A DNA stretch of 64,000 nt from Paraconiothyrium sp. Pb-2020 (GCA_022419385.1 JAJUBI010000009.1:992001-1056000); one strand, 5' to 3'; shown: positions 43,001-55,471, numbered from the stretch's first letter. Made by a program: numbers and translations. The notes: a model not told the origin generated them from the letters alone.

Positions 43001-44106
43001 TTTGCCCACTGATGACTTTGGAGGAGTTTGTGGCGTTTTGGTCAGGTTATATAGGGTTGTACTTATGATTTCGCGATACTCACAATTTGCTATAGCTCAA
43101 GATAGCTTAGGTATGCTAGGCAGTATGGCGGTACGTACGCATAGACTCGTGGGTTGACCATTAAACAACACATCAGTGTATCAAGACGAGGGTAACTACA
43201 TGATCAACATGGTCGGAAATTTCCTTCATAGAGTCTAACACAAAGCTGGGGCTGTCGGGTGTTTCCTTCATGTAGTCTAGCATTCTTCTTCGAGGTGTCT
43301 GCGTCCATTCGGAGGGTGCGGTGCCTTGCGACAAGATTGTGAGCTTCATAAGCCTCATCCGATGTTGCGAGGTCTATGAAGCTTGGTTCACTCCGAGAAT
43401 AGATCGACTAAGACAGGTTAGGATATCCAGTAGGTCTGGTTGGTCTGCTCGGTTGGGCTAGCCTTAATGGGCAAAGAGGCGACTGCGTAATTGCGAGCCG
43501 TGAGGATCATTAGGACCGAGCAACAGCAACACATCTTGTGCATGAGCATCAGATTGAAGTCATACACTGATTTTACCGATCCATAATATGGTCAGCCCGA
43601 TTTCGTTCTACTTCGAGTGTGGTATTGTACGCACCATCTCTGATCAACCTGGCATCGTTCGAGCAACCTTGGAATGAGTGGGCACATGTTGAAACTGCCA
43701 GTTTCTGCGTGGTCCATTGTTGGCGGGAGTTTCATCTGAACATGTGGTCGTACTACAACATGACAACGCATCTTGTCGCTTCATATATGAACAAGCTCAA
43801 GCGCCCGAACGTTCAGAGCGGAGCGTGTTGTTGCTTCCGTCTCAACCGGGTCTGAGCGACTCCAACCTACGCACTATATACACTATTACCCACCAAGGCC
43901 TTCCTAAAGAAACGGAAAAGTACGAGATTAGAAGTCGCGATGCGGTTGTGGCACTCTTCACGATGGCCGAGAAGGAGCCGCGCAGTCACTCCTCCCAACC
44001 CAAAACCCGATAACACCGAAACACCAAAGTCAGAACACCGCCCACATTAAGCTCATAATCCAAACTGTCAGTCATTTACGCTTTCGTCAATGCAAAGTCC
44101 GCAACA
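43001..44106. other. Intergenic upstream of the S10 peptidase
   Basis: About 1.1 kb. An open plus-strand frame near 43717-44013 (99 codons) has a plausible composition but no Met near its start and no splice support, so it is not annotated. Confidence 0.45.
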
Positions 44107-44835
44107 TCATAAAACACCATTATCCAGCTTAACGCCAAGCACGAATGCGCATGCCGTTGTCACCATGTACTTCACTTCCTCTTGCTCCAGCCCATTCGTC
44201 TGGTCCGAGCCATCCCACTTGATGCCCACAATCTTGCCAGCGCCTTCCCCTTTCAGATCGATCAAGACGAAGAGCTCTGCGATTTTCATTCCCGTCCAGC
44301 TACGATGAAAGTGCACTTTCAATTTTCCGGAGTGGTCGGGCCCTTCAGAGTATATGAACCATTTATCGTCTGTCTCTGTCGGGCGAAAGCCCATGACTAG
44401 GCTGTAGGCTTGCTCCGGCGTCAAGAAGACGTTCCATGCAATCGTTTGTACGAAGTTCGACGTGGGAAAAGGTGTTGTGCGCATATCGGATGCTAGCACT
44501 CTCTTTCGCGATTCGAACTTTGGCTTGGGAGCTCCCACCGCAGGTGCTTTCTCGGAGACCTCGATCGTTTGAAGGTGGGTGATATGTTTCGTGTCGAGGG
44601 TGCCCTTCGCGGGACGTCGTTGCAACTTGCGGGGCGATGAGAGTGGCGATGGACCCGGGGACGCAGGTAGAATGGGCCTGCTCTCCCGTTTTGAAAGGCG
44701 TCTAAAAATGGACGTCGACCTCCTCAAGAGCGAAGGCGACTGCGGCTGCTCCACGGCCATCATCTTGTCGAACAAACACCTCGGCAAAAGAATGTGAGAA
44801 TGAAACGAAGAATCGAAAGTCGCCTGCGCAGCCAC
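44107..44835 (-). CDS. HRSWTG-motif protein of unknown function
   Basis: A single exon of 242 codons. The first 90 residues are basic and Ser/Pro-rich (RRSTSIFRRLSKRESRP), probably disordered. Met25/Met26 (MMAVEQPQ) is an alternative start. Residues about 120-240 form a compact domain: FLTPEQAYSLVMGFRPTE, then KWFIYSEGPD, KLKVHFHRSWTG and a C-terminal strand-helix unit ending FVLGVKLDNGVL. I recall similar W-F-x-E-G...HRSWTG segments in uncharacterised bacterial proteins, so the domain may be widespread, but I cannot name it or a reaction. There is no signal peptide or membrane segment. Confidence 0.75.
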   Translation of the reverse strand: MAAQATFDSSFHSHILLPRCLFDKMMAVEQPQSPSLLRRSTSIFRRLSKRESRPILPASPGPSPLSSPRKLQRRPAKGTLDTKHITHLQTIEVSEKAPAVGAPKPKFESRKRVLASDMRTTPFPTSNFVQTIAWNVFLTPEQAYSLVMGFRPTETDDKWFIYSEGPDHSGKLKVHFHRSWTGMKIAELFVLIDLKGEGAGKIVGIKWDGSDQTNGLEQEEVKYMVTTACAFVLGVKLDNGVL

Positions 44836-46204
44836 GCTGCTCCAGGATCAAGGAGGATGAAAGAGGTGGGCCAGAGGCGCAAGATATTTGTGAGCACCGT
44901 CAGCCGCACAGCTCCACACGCTCCTGTTTTAAGACATTCCAATACGCCGGCCAAGCCCACCGCGGACGCGAGACGGGCCTGGGGCCAGGAACTAGAGAGG
45001 AGTCCTCCAATGGCGCGGTACTTGCGCCACCCAGTTACGTTCGAGGTTACTACGCGTCGTTGCGATTCTCAGATGGTGCAGAGATGGTGGAGGGGCTGGC
45101 CCAACGTCACCACTTAGGATTCGCGTAGGCATGGCACGACCCTCTTGCCGAACTCATGTTCCCGACGCGTCACATTATCGGTTGAACAGACAGCGATGTG
45201 CCACTTACATGCCAGCTCGAGACATGGCCTTGAAGGATGGAACGATTAGTATCATCGCCATGGGTACGGAGGAGCACAACGTTGCTGGCCCCGCCACCGA
45301 TCTACCCTGAGCGTTGGCTGAGGGGTCGGTTCGTGTTCAGCAGGCATCTGCTCTGCGCCCTGGACTAGACCCTGGAGTACGGGCCCCCCGTACGTGAGTC
45401 CGATGCATCTGCAATATCGCCATATTGCGTCGCATATCTCGCCCTCTACCATGTGCTTTCACGCGTATCATCTGTGTCAACATTCACGAGTGTCTTGTTT
45501 GCGCCATTAAAATGGTTCACATTCCACATGCAGGACAAGAAAACCCCGATGTTTCACGGCTTGAAGTGGAGACAGTCTATCGGAATACCCAAGACTATGG
45601 TTGCGTTGCTGAACCGCTGTCGGACCACCGATGTAGAGTGCGCTAGCTTATCGTTGGCGCGTCAACATTTGAGTCCGACTACGCGTCACCATAGTCAGGA
45701 GGCACACATGACGGAACGAAACAGCGCAATGGTTTCACAATGGACATGTACCCCGCTGTACCTGCGGGGGTTCACCAAAGCAGGAGAGGCTTCGCCAACA
45801 CACAATGAAATAGTGGACTATCAACCGTGAGACTCAAGTACGCGCGTTTGACGAACATATCATTTCTCGATTATCCCGCCGTTCATCTACCCAAGTGTCC
45901 CAAATACCATCACCCGAAACATGATACGTACATGATCATCGTTGTAATACCTGCACTACTGTCCCGATACAAGCGCCGACCCTTCCTGCAAAAGAGAAGC
46001 CTGGTACACTAGACGATGGTATACAGCCACTTCTTGACGGCGTGCATTGTACGATGCACACGCATTTCACTCAAACTATAACAATCCGAATCCAACCTCG
46101 AGAACCAGCACCGCTACCCACCGCAATAATACTTCTAGCCAGCGACGACAGGAAGCCTGTACCCATACCAAAAAGCCGACCAAAACTCCGCAGTAAAACG
46201 ATGC
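44836..46204. other. Intergenic, about 1.4 kb
   Basis: Several short frames on the plus strand (for example 45425-45830) lack coding character. No repeats are seen. Confidence 0.5.
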
Positions 46205-46847
46205 TCAATGTTCGATGCATCTACAACGAATGTGGCGCCAGCCCAAGTAGATCAGCCAGCCCGTCATGAGCGCATACAATGCGAAGTATAGAACGAACGC
46301 TGCTAAGTAGACGCACGCAGCAGCCGTCCTACCCGACTTCGCGTTCCAATGCAGTGCCCTCTCCGTCAAAAAAAGCTCGACGCGGATGAGAAAGATGAGT
46401 CGACAAGGCAACACGGCCCTCCCGAAGAAGCGCTCCTTGTGCTTCCAGAAACCCACTATTCCAGCTATTCCAAAGATGAGAGCCTGGAGGTTCCAGTGCA
46501 GGCCAGGGAAAGGCATTGGTCCAACGCTTTCACTGACTTTGGGCGCGAGCTCAGTGCGAAGTATGCGCAAGATAGAAAGGCCGAGCATATGCATCTCTAG
46601 GAGCCAGATGACGGCTAGAAGATGCAGGGTCCAAATGGATACGGCCTCTAGCTTAATTTAAAGTAACGTTGCTAAAGAGTTGGGCTTGGCCCTCAGCGAT
46701 CAAGTCTTGAGAGCCCAGACCGTGCAGCCTTCGGGAGGTGGAGAATGAGAGGAAGAAATACATGAGTAGGACACCACCGGCATCAGGAATGAGACCAGCC
46801 GGAAAGAGCCAACCGAAGTTATCCATCTTACAGAGGAAAGACAGCAT
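46205..46847 (-). CDS. Putative multi-pass membrane protein, exon structure uncertain
   Basis: Two minus-strand open segments encode hydrophobic, helix-like protein. An upstream one near 46665-46847 contains FGWLFPAGLIPDAGGVLLMY. A downstream one from 46205 to about 46650 contains SIWTLHLLAVIWLLEMHMLG, ALIFGIAGIVGFWKH and TAAACVYLAAFVLYFALYAL. They are in different frames, so a splice must lie between 46650 and 46800. The best option is donor GTCTGG to acceptor CTAG (phase 1, giving RRLHEAVSIW), but that donor is weak. The gene has four or five candidate membrane spans. It could instead be a decayed remnant. No family is recognised. Confidence 0.4.
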
Positions 46848-47049
46848 CTTCGGGACGGGCGTAGTGTACGCGAGGGAGCGTGTGCAAAGCTGGCACTGAG
46901 ATTAGATAGGGTCCCATAGGCAATGTCGACCTCCGTTCAACTGGACCCGAGCATCACACAAAATAGGCATCATATAATGCAAGACAGATATGTCGTTTAA
47001 AATAATATCATTACTGGTCAGATCACTACATCTCCCCATTTTCAACTCT

Positions 47050-49102
47050 CTAATATCCCCCCTTCTTCGGCTTAAAGCACTTCAACCACTTATCCAGCGC
47101 CGTGTAGAAATAATTCCGACTCGTCTCCCCCAGCGGCACCGTAGTCCTAAAGTCATAGCAATGCTGCGCATTCGCAAGCACATAGCCGAAAATCTCATCT
47201 TCGTCCTGCTCTGCACCGCACTGTGGAGGGTTGGTAAACGCACGCGGGTGCGGCGCCCATGGCTCGGCGGAGAGAGGAGAGAGTGTGCGCCAGGGGTCGA
47301 ATTCGCCGCCAGACCAGTACAATTGCGAGGGACGGATGTCCCAGCCGCCGAAGACGGCGTTTGTGCGGTCAGTTTGCGGCCAGTCTGGGAAGAGCGGTGC
47401 TTTGGCGGTGGGGAATTGGCGGTGGCAGATGTCGTGCTGGTGCTGGAGGGAATTGTATTTTGAGACGAGCTGGTTGGGGCCGAGGTTCGCGGATTGGAAG
47501 AAGCCTAGAATGAGAGGTTAGTACATGTGCTTTGTGGCAATATTTCCTGTTCGCCTGCAATATTGGAGAAATATAAAAGAGTTTAGACGTACCCCATTGT
47601 GTGCAGTACTGCCAGGTCCAGCTCACGCTGCTCGGGTCCAAGAAGGCCAAGTTGAGATTGCAGTCGGCAGTCACGTTCTTGTTACCTGAGCAGGTCGTGC
47701 TCATGGAGTCGCTGACGACGCCAGCAAACTTAGGCCAGCTCGCCCATCGGTCGACAACGGACTTCGCGCCCTTCGTCTTTGCAAAACCATCTTTTCCGGC
47801 AGTCTTGTTGGTGACTGGATCAGTTTCGAGATAGTTGCAGAATTCTCCCAGGCTCCAGGGCGATCCATCGAGTCCGTAAGATTGCCAATACCAAAAAATG
47901 GTGGACAGTGCATCGGCGAAGGTGGCGTGGCTGTTCTTCTCCGCCCCAGCGCCGAGGAACTGCTGCTTGAGGGCCGCGGCAGTCTTGCCACCCTTACCAA
48001 GCTCCTTGTCGATGTAATCGATAGCAGCATGGATATCCTTTGAGCAGTTTCCTGCACCATACCTCTCCATGCCGCGTGCAACGGGCTCGAAGTAAACGCT
48101 CATATCAACCTTTGCCTCCGTAGGGGCGCTTGATGCGAAACCCGCGAAGATGGTCTCAGGGTACTGGTCACGCATGAAAGCGGTGCGCATAGCAGGGTAC
48201 GATCCACCGATCATGACCCAAGGGGTCTTGGCGGGTGTGAGCGTGTAGTTGATGTTCGGACGGGAGAACTTCTCGGCGAAGACGACGATATCCTTAAGCG
48301 ACTGCTCAGTGCTGAGCCACTTGAAAACCTCAGGCTTGGTGTCCACGCTGATTGGGACATTTCCAGGCGTGGAGTTACCATCTGCCGTCCAAAGTCAGTC
48401 GTTTCTTGGATTTTCGTGGTGGTGGAACAAGATATGTTCCAAACATGGTGCCCGCTACACAACTTCGCCATATCCATAGTAATTGACCCTGGAAGGCAGT
48501 TCTAGGAGTTCGTCGTAGCCAAACCCCACTTTCTTGCGTCCCCGTTAGAGAATAGAAATAAAACTCACAGTATCGATGCTCCCACACAATTCCAATTCCC
48601 TGATACTTATCCACCAATCCCCTGAACATATTCGTCGTAGTAACATTCCTCCTCAACCTCGAATCCACATAAGCTTCACCATCTGCCTCGCCAACGTCGT
48701 ACAAAAACACTGGCGCGCCGGGCTTATAGGCATCGGTGCTGACCCAGAAGCGGTTGTAAAAGGTGCCGTCCGAAGAGCCCTTCTTGCCGAAGTGGTTGAG
48801 CGGCAGCTCGACGTACTCGGCGACAACGTTCTCGGGCTCGGCGGATGTGGAAGGGGCCGAGAAGAGGGATGCCATTACTTCTTCGGAGTGCATTGGCGTG
48901 CCATCTGGGTACAGACCAGATTCGGCCTGGGTGAGATGGGATTAGTGGCATTCGTGGGTGTGAGGTAGGACACAATCTTTGTGAATTGGAAGGGACTTAC
49001 CATCTCGCTGTACTGGCGGAGTTTTCCCAGGTCTATCGCAGTCGCGCCATTGAGGGCCACGGCCGCAAAGGCGAGTGCCTTGACAGACAGTGAGCAGCGC
49101 AT
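47050..49102 (-). CDS. Secreted serine peptidase, family S28 (prolyl carboxypeptidase-like)
   Basis: S28 enzymes cleave after proline (Pro-Xaa carboxypeptidase or dipeptidyl-peptidase II type) in acidic or extracellular settings. Exons are 49001-49102, 48569-48926, 47593-48381 and 47050-47504 (567 aa). Introns are 74, 187 and 88 nt. The second is unusually long here but its join gives EHRYYGNSTPGN, a family hallmark. The signal peptide is MRCSLSVKALAFAAVALNGATA. The nucleophile is Ser214 in MIGGSYPAMRTAF. The acid and base are expected in GGEFDPWRTLS and NAQHCYDF. Many NxT/S glycosylation sites are present. The S10 peptidase 4 kb away is also secreted and acts on C-termini, so both may feed on host or environmental protein. 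Confidence 0.93.
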
Positions 49103-50767
49103 GGTGTCGTGCGAGGAGCTTTTGACACAGCAGTAACACCAATTGACAACTCGACGCCTACTACGACGCCTACGACGCTCTCTCGCGAACAGAAAGCTGC
49201 CCAGAAAGAAAGTGGCAAGCCCATCATATATAGCTGTACTTTCCGCCTCTCGCTTCGCACATCACCCGGGATCCTACCCATGTCTCTGCGCACGAGGACG
49301 ATGCTGGACCCAATTGATTGTCGGTGGCCATTGCTCAAATCTACACGACCGCGCCAACGGTGGGCCGAGGTGATGCGGTTACGTTACTCGCAGATCGTTT
49401 ATATTGCTGGGTGAGGAAGGTCGTTAGTACCGGGATGAGCATGTAGGCGCGACCGGGATGCTTACCGCGTATGTAGCGCGAGGTTGAAGACGCCCGGGAG
49501 CGGCGTGGTGGGCCTGCAAGGCGGGAACAACAAGAGAGCGTGTGTTCGCGTGGCATTGTCTTGCTTGACTGGCCTCCCGCCTTTCCGTCTCTTCAAACAT
49601 CACAAGGTAGAACCGTCCCAGCTTCAAGACAACGATCGGCGTCGCCCCTGATCCATCATCACCCAAGGACGACAACACGAAGGTAGAATGCCCTCCTCCA
49701 TTCCGCGCCGCTGACCATCGGCATACGGTGCAAAGCTCGCATCGTCCTCGTCTGCACTCGGAAGGTACAAAGTGGCACTGAGTCGTCTTCCCAAAGCTTA
49801 TCATCGCCTTCCATTCGCGGGGTTGTGTACCTGCCAAGCTGCCCTCACCTGCTGATTTGAGCCTAGACGGGTCCAGCCCCACTGGTCGCAATATGAACGC
49901 TCAGCCCATACAATCGCCCAGAGGCCTGGTGCATGCCGCGGGCCGTCTAGAAGAATGGAGATGAGATCTTCCAACTCCTGGTTGACGGAACGAGCTGCAC
50001 ACTGTGCTGTCTGGTGGCGGTTTTGACCTGCCTTGTCCGAAGTGCCCTTGGGAAGGCCCCGGGACGGGTAACACACATGCGCGTGTATGCATATAATCTG
50101 CACCATATTCGTGGGTCCACGTGCACAGCAGCAAAGGTTGCAGCACCCGTGTTGGGCATCTGCATCATATTCTCGTTCCCACGTCTGTTCCTAGATCCAT
50201 GTGCCATGTTTGTGCCGTGGCACAAGGCTCGCCTCTCCTGAATCATCTGCATCTTTTTCTTTCAACTCCTCCTACAACAACAGAAGTTTCTTTTTGCTCC
50301 GCATCCCCAATATAACCCAGGCCCACATACACTACGACCCTATACCATCGCCTACATACGCCCAGGATACTTCATCGTACAGCCGAGCTTCTTGGCCGAC
50401 AGAGCCGCATCGTATCCCCAAAGATCCATATTAGATTAGAGTGGAAGCACTCGCTCGCATATCGTGCAATTGAAACTTGAAATTTTCGCCTAGTCGCCTT
50501 CGCTATTACCCGGGATTCGCTCGGAAATATCTTGAACCAATAATGGAAACGAGGGCCCCGTGAAGAGGCCACGTGCAGAGTGCTCTCAAACCTGCATTGC
50601 GAGTATCGTAGGCTGCAGTACAGCCTTCTGAGGCTATTATCGAGATGAAATTGATGCTAACACAAAATTGCGGTTGCTTTCATTGTTGTGGCCAGCGTGG
50701 GGAATGTACAGCAACAACACCAAACTCAAGCTTGGAGCGTACATCAGCGCAAACACCACACCTGTTG
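49103..50767. other. Intergenic, about 1.7 kb
   Basis: Upstream region of the S28 peptidase and 3' side of the transcription factor. Pyrimidine-rich near 50.2-50.4 kb. No gene supported. Confidence 0.5.
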
Positions 50768-53733
50768 CTATTGTTGGCCGTTGTACTGTTGACTCCCAAA
50801 TGCGTTGTTAGGCGGATAGAATTGCATGCTCGGCCAGTTGTTGGATCCGAGCGTTTGCATAACGTTCTCGTCGCCGACACCAGTCATCGATCCTCCTTGG
50901 CTCCCCTGGACGCTGACACTGCCATGCGTGCGGACACTGTTCAGGTACTCACCCTGCGATCCGGGTTGTCTGTACGCAACCGTCGCTCGCGTCCATTGGT
51001 GCCAGTCGACCGGGGGAATTTCGTTCGCATAGGTCGATTGGTGAGGGTGACCGGTGGTGGCAACCTGTGTGTTTCCGAAAACATACGGATCGTCTGTACG
51101 CGGGGTTGGTATGACAGCCGCTGCCTGTTGTAGTGCTGCGGCGTGCGATGCTGGCATTGGACTGTCTTGGGCGGTGATGTACGACTGTTGGCTAAGACTA
51201 GGAGTTGCTGGCTGCGGAACGGAAGCCGGCGTTCCGTTGCTGTATGTATATCCAGCACTTACAGGAGGAATGGTGTAGGCCTGAGGCTGTGGTGAGCCGG
51301 CTATGGTAGCGGAATCCGCCGTGCTGGCAGCACTTGAATAGGAAGGCCGATGGTTGCCGTTTGTATATGTTGTTGGTGCCGAAGGCTGCTCGGGCGGTGC
51401 TTGTAGAGCCACTTGAGCAAGCGATTGGCTCGCTGTTCTTTTGGCGATACTTACGTTGATGTTACTCAACGAGCGTTCAATGATCTGAGAGATGGTGTCT
51501 TTCAACTTGTCACCGAAACCTGCCCTTTTCTTAGCTCTGTCATGTCTTGTTCACCCGCCATACTTACCTAGTAGCTGGCCTGACTCACTAATCAGCTCAA
51601 TCCACTCATCCATGTCACTCCGAAGAGTATCGATGTCGGCCGAGGAAAGCTGGTCCCGCTTCTGATGATGTCCGAATAAAGTGGTGAAAATAGCACCAAT
51701 GTACGTAACAATATTTATCCATATGTTGTCCAAGCTTCGGAGTTTGCGCATCTCCGTGACACATCGTAAGAGTTTTTTGGAGGCGACTAGGCATTTCTCC
51801 AAGCTGGCGCTGTTGGCGTTCGGATCGTCGGAGCGACACATGGCGGGGTGATACATCTGCAGGTGATATTCGTGGTACCAGTAATCCAGATATACGGCAA
51901 AGATATAGTCTTCCTGGGAAGCAGTAGCAGGATCTCGTAACTGCGGTGGCAAATCTTCCTTCCACTGTTTAATACCAGCTTCCAGACGCTGCAGAGTCTC
52001 CTCGTAAGCACCTGGGTTTGCGTTGATGGAGTAGAGACTACGATATAATTGCGATAAACGCACAGTAAACTTGGCAACATGTATCCCGACTTGGAACGAG
52101 CATTTGTGGAACTCATCCAGACCGACTTCTTCGCCTGGGAGGCAGTCGTTCATCGGTTCGGGGAATTCGACATCGACATCATCCAAATTTATTGGCATGG
52201 GTCGACCCAACTTCCCACTCATGTTTGTCTGAAGAGCATGTAGCGTCCAGAAAGTACGCTTCCTCACTTCGACTTCGAGTGGGTCCATATGGCCATTGTT
52301 CGCCCAAGCTTTGGATGAACGATGGTAACCAAGCTCTATAGCCAATTGAAAGGTGGTGGAGGCCATTATCCAAGCGGCGCCAGGCTTGGGGAAGTTGCGA
52401 AGATGGTGCACGATCAATGTCAAGGCTTGCACGTCACGCCACGTATGTGACAGCCACAAGTCCTTGAAGAAGCTCAAGGCATACCGGTAGTGGCGGTGTG
52501 ACTCTTCCAACATATCCGCTTGGCGATTCCGAACTGATATTTGGTAGTTCAAGGAGGCGATAACCATGTGCACACATACAGTCTCAGAAACGGAAGGCGA
52601 GAATCCAGGTTCGTTTCCAATGCGCCAAATTAACTTCATCATGGTCGGCTTGTCCAGAAGCATAATGTACGGGTGCATTGAGCGGAACCACCAACTGCAA
52701 TATTCCTTGAGGGTCTGATACGGTGGTAGCGGAACAGGATCAGGTTGTGTGTGGTTCAAAGCCACGCGCATCACGTAGGTGTATGACATATATGAGGTGT
52801 CGTAGTCCTTGTCGTCCACGAAGTCGGTGATGTCGATTTCATGACCGAAGACCGACAGCGAAGTCCCACTAATATTACTTAACAAGGAGTCGGCGGATGA
52901 CACGCCCAGATAGTTGTCGCCAAAAGACTGATGTTTGTATTGTGGAAGAGGTCGATTGCTCTCCAGCGTGGAACTGGCTGGCGTGTAGCCTGCCGCAGGT
53001 GAGGTGCTTGCGTGGGTGCTGGTGCGGCGATTTGTTGATTCTCCCCATTCGCTGGCGGCGCCCGGTGGTGGCCATGGTGCGCTGGGTTGGGATAGATGGT
53101 TATAGCTCGGTGCGATACGCGGCTCAACGCCCATTTCTTTTAATTGCGCTTGCAGGTTTACCACCTGGGAACGCAGGTAGCTGTTCTCGGACTCCAGAGC
53201 CTCTACCTGGCCTCTCGTCGTCGCGCGGCCGGTGATGCGGTCCGTGGTCTTGCATGGTGTGCGATTCTGGGCGCATGGCGAGCAGCCTTCGGGTCTCTAG
53301 AGATTGGGTCAGTCTGGCGCTGCGGGAATGGGCGTATGCAATGAGGGCGACTAACGGGGTCGCATCGTATCTTGCGGATCTGGCGAGGTCAGCGACATGC
53401 AACACGATAATATATATACACAACACTCTGGGAAAAGTGCTCCGCGATCGCAAGTTTGCAACAGTAAGTCCCGCAGGACGCAGCGATGCGGCCTTGCCGA
53501 GTCAGCTCACCGTTGTGGCATACCTTGCAGCGGTCGCACGCCTGGCCGGTGCGCGACGATGTAGCGAGCCGTTTCTTCACTGAACCGGAGAAGTCGTTGT
53601 TGGGCGACGGGCGCTGGTAGGCCTGGGGGCTCTGCGCAAGGCCGGGCTCGATCTTAGGGACCTTTGCGCTGTGGGCGAGGGCGACGTCGGGGGATGTCTC
53701 CGGCATCCTCTTGTGACTAGAGGCGTGGGCCAT
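50768..53733 (-). CDS. Zn2Cys6 transcription factor with fungal_trans domain
   Basis: Four exons: 53524-53733, 53356-53379, 51568-53296 and 50768-51519 (904 aa); introns are 144, 59 and 48 nt. Splicing builds a perfect Zn2Cys6 cluster: Cys66, 69, 76, 83, 86 and 93 (C-x2-C-x6-C-x6-C-x2-C-x6-C; ACDRCK, IRKIRCDP, EGCSPC, NRTPC). Exon 2 has only 24 nt and supplies IRKIRCDP. A basic linker (TTDRITGRATTRG) and a short coiled coil (VEALESENSYLRSQVVNLQ) follow. The middle homology region runs about 200-600 (for example FWTLHALQTNMSGKLGRPMP). The C-terminal 250 residues are Ser/Gln/Pro-rich, like an activation domain. The linker is reminiscent of BglR/COL-26 glucose regulators, but this is a weak guess. 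I chose the start MAHASSHKRM; a Met 21 codons upstream is also open. Confidence 0.92.
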
Positions 53734-54817
53734 GTCTGGTGAGAAGGCGGCAACTGCCGTGAAGCTTGCGCGTGCCGTTGGACGCAGCACCTGCAAGCTG
53801 CCGGGCCAAGATCTGGACCGCTCACTGAATGCTCATGGCAATAGGCCGTACGACAATGCACACTGTGCGATCGCGTACGGAGTGAACGGTGTGGGCGGGC
53901 GGCAAGTGAGAGGCAAGGAGGCCTTGGACGACTGGGTGTGCACATGCACCACGCGCTTCAGGGCCCAGAAACTCCGTCGCTGCAGTGTGCTCGAACCCTG
54001 TCGCCTGGGTGCACTCACCATGTCAACCCACTTCCGTCATGGCGGCGCCTGTCTGTCTCGCGCCGCCGCACACCTCCTCGACGGCCACAACACAGAGCCG
54101 CTCTCATTCGCCGTCCCACGTCTCGCCCGTCCTCCCAGCACGCCGCGAACTGCTGCCCCAAGCGCCCGCGCCAAGCCGCTTCCTCTCTGAGCGGTCACTT
54201 TTCCGCATCCGGCGCCTGAGTGAAAGGCTCGACTCTCAGAAGAATCCCGCAGCTGGGGCTTCGGCGACCATCTGCTCCCGGCCATCCCTCTGTGACGGCA
54301 GCTACTGCATCGTCTCCGTCAAATTGGGGCTGGAGAGGTCTGTAGGGTGAGACTTGTTGCACGACAGGGCGATCACATCGCGTAGAATTTGGTGCCCAGC
54401 AGGAGCCCTCCACAGTCTTACGTCAGCAGCCCTGGTCGTTGGAACTGGTGGCGTCGACGAGGTATCAAGTCAAGAACAGCACATCTTCAAGGAAGAAGAC
54501 ACCGTTCGATTGGATAGCGCACGGCCGTTCCTGGACCACAGGCAGCACGTTTGAACTGCACTTGCCTTCCCTACCATCACCAAGGCCCAAAGCAAAGCGT
54601 GCTCTCAATAATTGATTCGACGAAAATTCCTCCGACATCAAAGAGAAACTCTGAAAAGACCCACCAGGAGGCCCTAGCAAGGAGGTTAACGTCGTCCCAC
54701 TCTTCGAGAAAGCACACTTCAGAAGCCATCAACACCCTGGAGGTCACACGATCTCAAGGCGAAGCCTTTTGGGCTCCTTTCAGAAGGGCCTACATCTTCT
54801 TCTTCTCACAAGACACC
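53734..54817. other. Intergenic: divergent promoters of the Zn2Cys6 factor and CGI121
   Basis: About 1.1 kb, GC-rich, with Ser/Arg/Pro-rich frames on both strands that look non-coding. Probably long 5' UTRs. Confidence 0.5.
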
Positions 54818-55471
54818 ATGGCATCCTCACCACCACCACAGGGCAGCATGGCCACCTCAAACCCCACCCCAGCACCAATTTACATCCACACCATCACCCT
54901 CCCCCACTACCCCGCCCAACCCATCCACATCGCCCTCTTCCGCAACGTCCGCAACGCCTCCCACCTCCGGCAGGAACTCCTCTCCTCCAACCCCGCCTAC
55001 GACTATGCATTCCTAGACGCCAGTACTCTCCTTTCCTACCACCATTTGCTGTTAGCCACCCAAATCGCCCTCCACGCGCACCTGACCGGGAGGGCAAAGA
55101 CTCGGACCCCGCACTCGGAACTCGTCTTCAGGCTCCACGCGAATAACAATATTGGCGAGGCGTATCGCAAGTTTGGGATTGGAGATGAGAGTACGGAAGT
55201 CGTAGCCGTGAAGTTTGCACTAGACCCGAATATCACCACTGAGAGCGTAGGGGAGCACCTGGGTGGAGCTGTGGAGGGACAGGCTGTTGCTATTGGTGAC
55301 GAGGGCGAGGAGGTGGGCATGTTTGCGGACGTAGCCAAGATCAAGAAGATATATAAGCTCAATGACGGCGGGAAAGGAAAAAAGGGGCCTGCTGTGAATG
55401 GGGAGGCAAAAGACGAGCGGAAGGCGATGGAGAGCGTCATCTTGGGCACTATGGCATTGAAGGGGTCATGA
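54818..55471 (+). CDS. CGI121: EKC/KEOPS complex subunit Cgi121
   Basis: Cgi121 (human TPRKB) binds the Bud32 kinase and tRNA in KEOPS, which makes N6-threonylcarbamoyl-adenosine at tRNA position 37. Single exon, 217 aa. I start at 54818, in the strong context CACCATGG; the frame is open further upstream to 54551 but that part is unlike the family. Family landmarks are PIHIALFRNVRNASHLRQEL, YDYAFLDASTLLSYHHLLLA, HSELVFRLHANNNIGEAYRK with FGIGDES, and VVAVKF. The C-terminal part (GDEGEEVGMFADVAKIKKIY) is as in fungal members. The length is slightly above the yeast protein. Confidence 0.93.
   Translation: MASSPPPQGSMATSNPTPAPIYIHTITLPHYPAQPIHIALFRNVRNASHLRQELLSSNPAYDYAFLDASTLLSYHHLLLATQIALHAHLTGRAKTRTPHSELVFRLHANNNIGEAYRKFGIGDESTEVVAVKFALDPNITTESVGEHLGGAVEGQAVAIGDEGEEVGMFADVAKIKKIYKLNDGGKGKKGPAVNGEAKDERKAMESVILGTMALKGS

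Noticed and set aside
43717..44013. Plus-strand open frame of 99 codons upstream of the HRSWTG gene
   Set aside because: Composition is plausible, but it begins at a TTG, has an in-frame stop shortly upstream, and shows no splice signal or family. Kept as intergenic.
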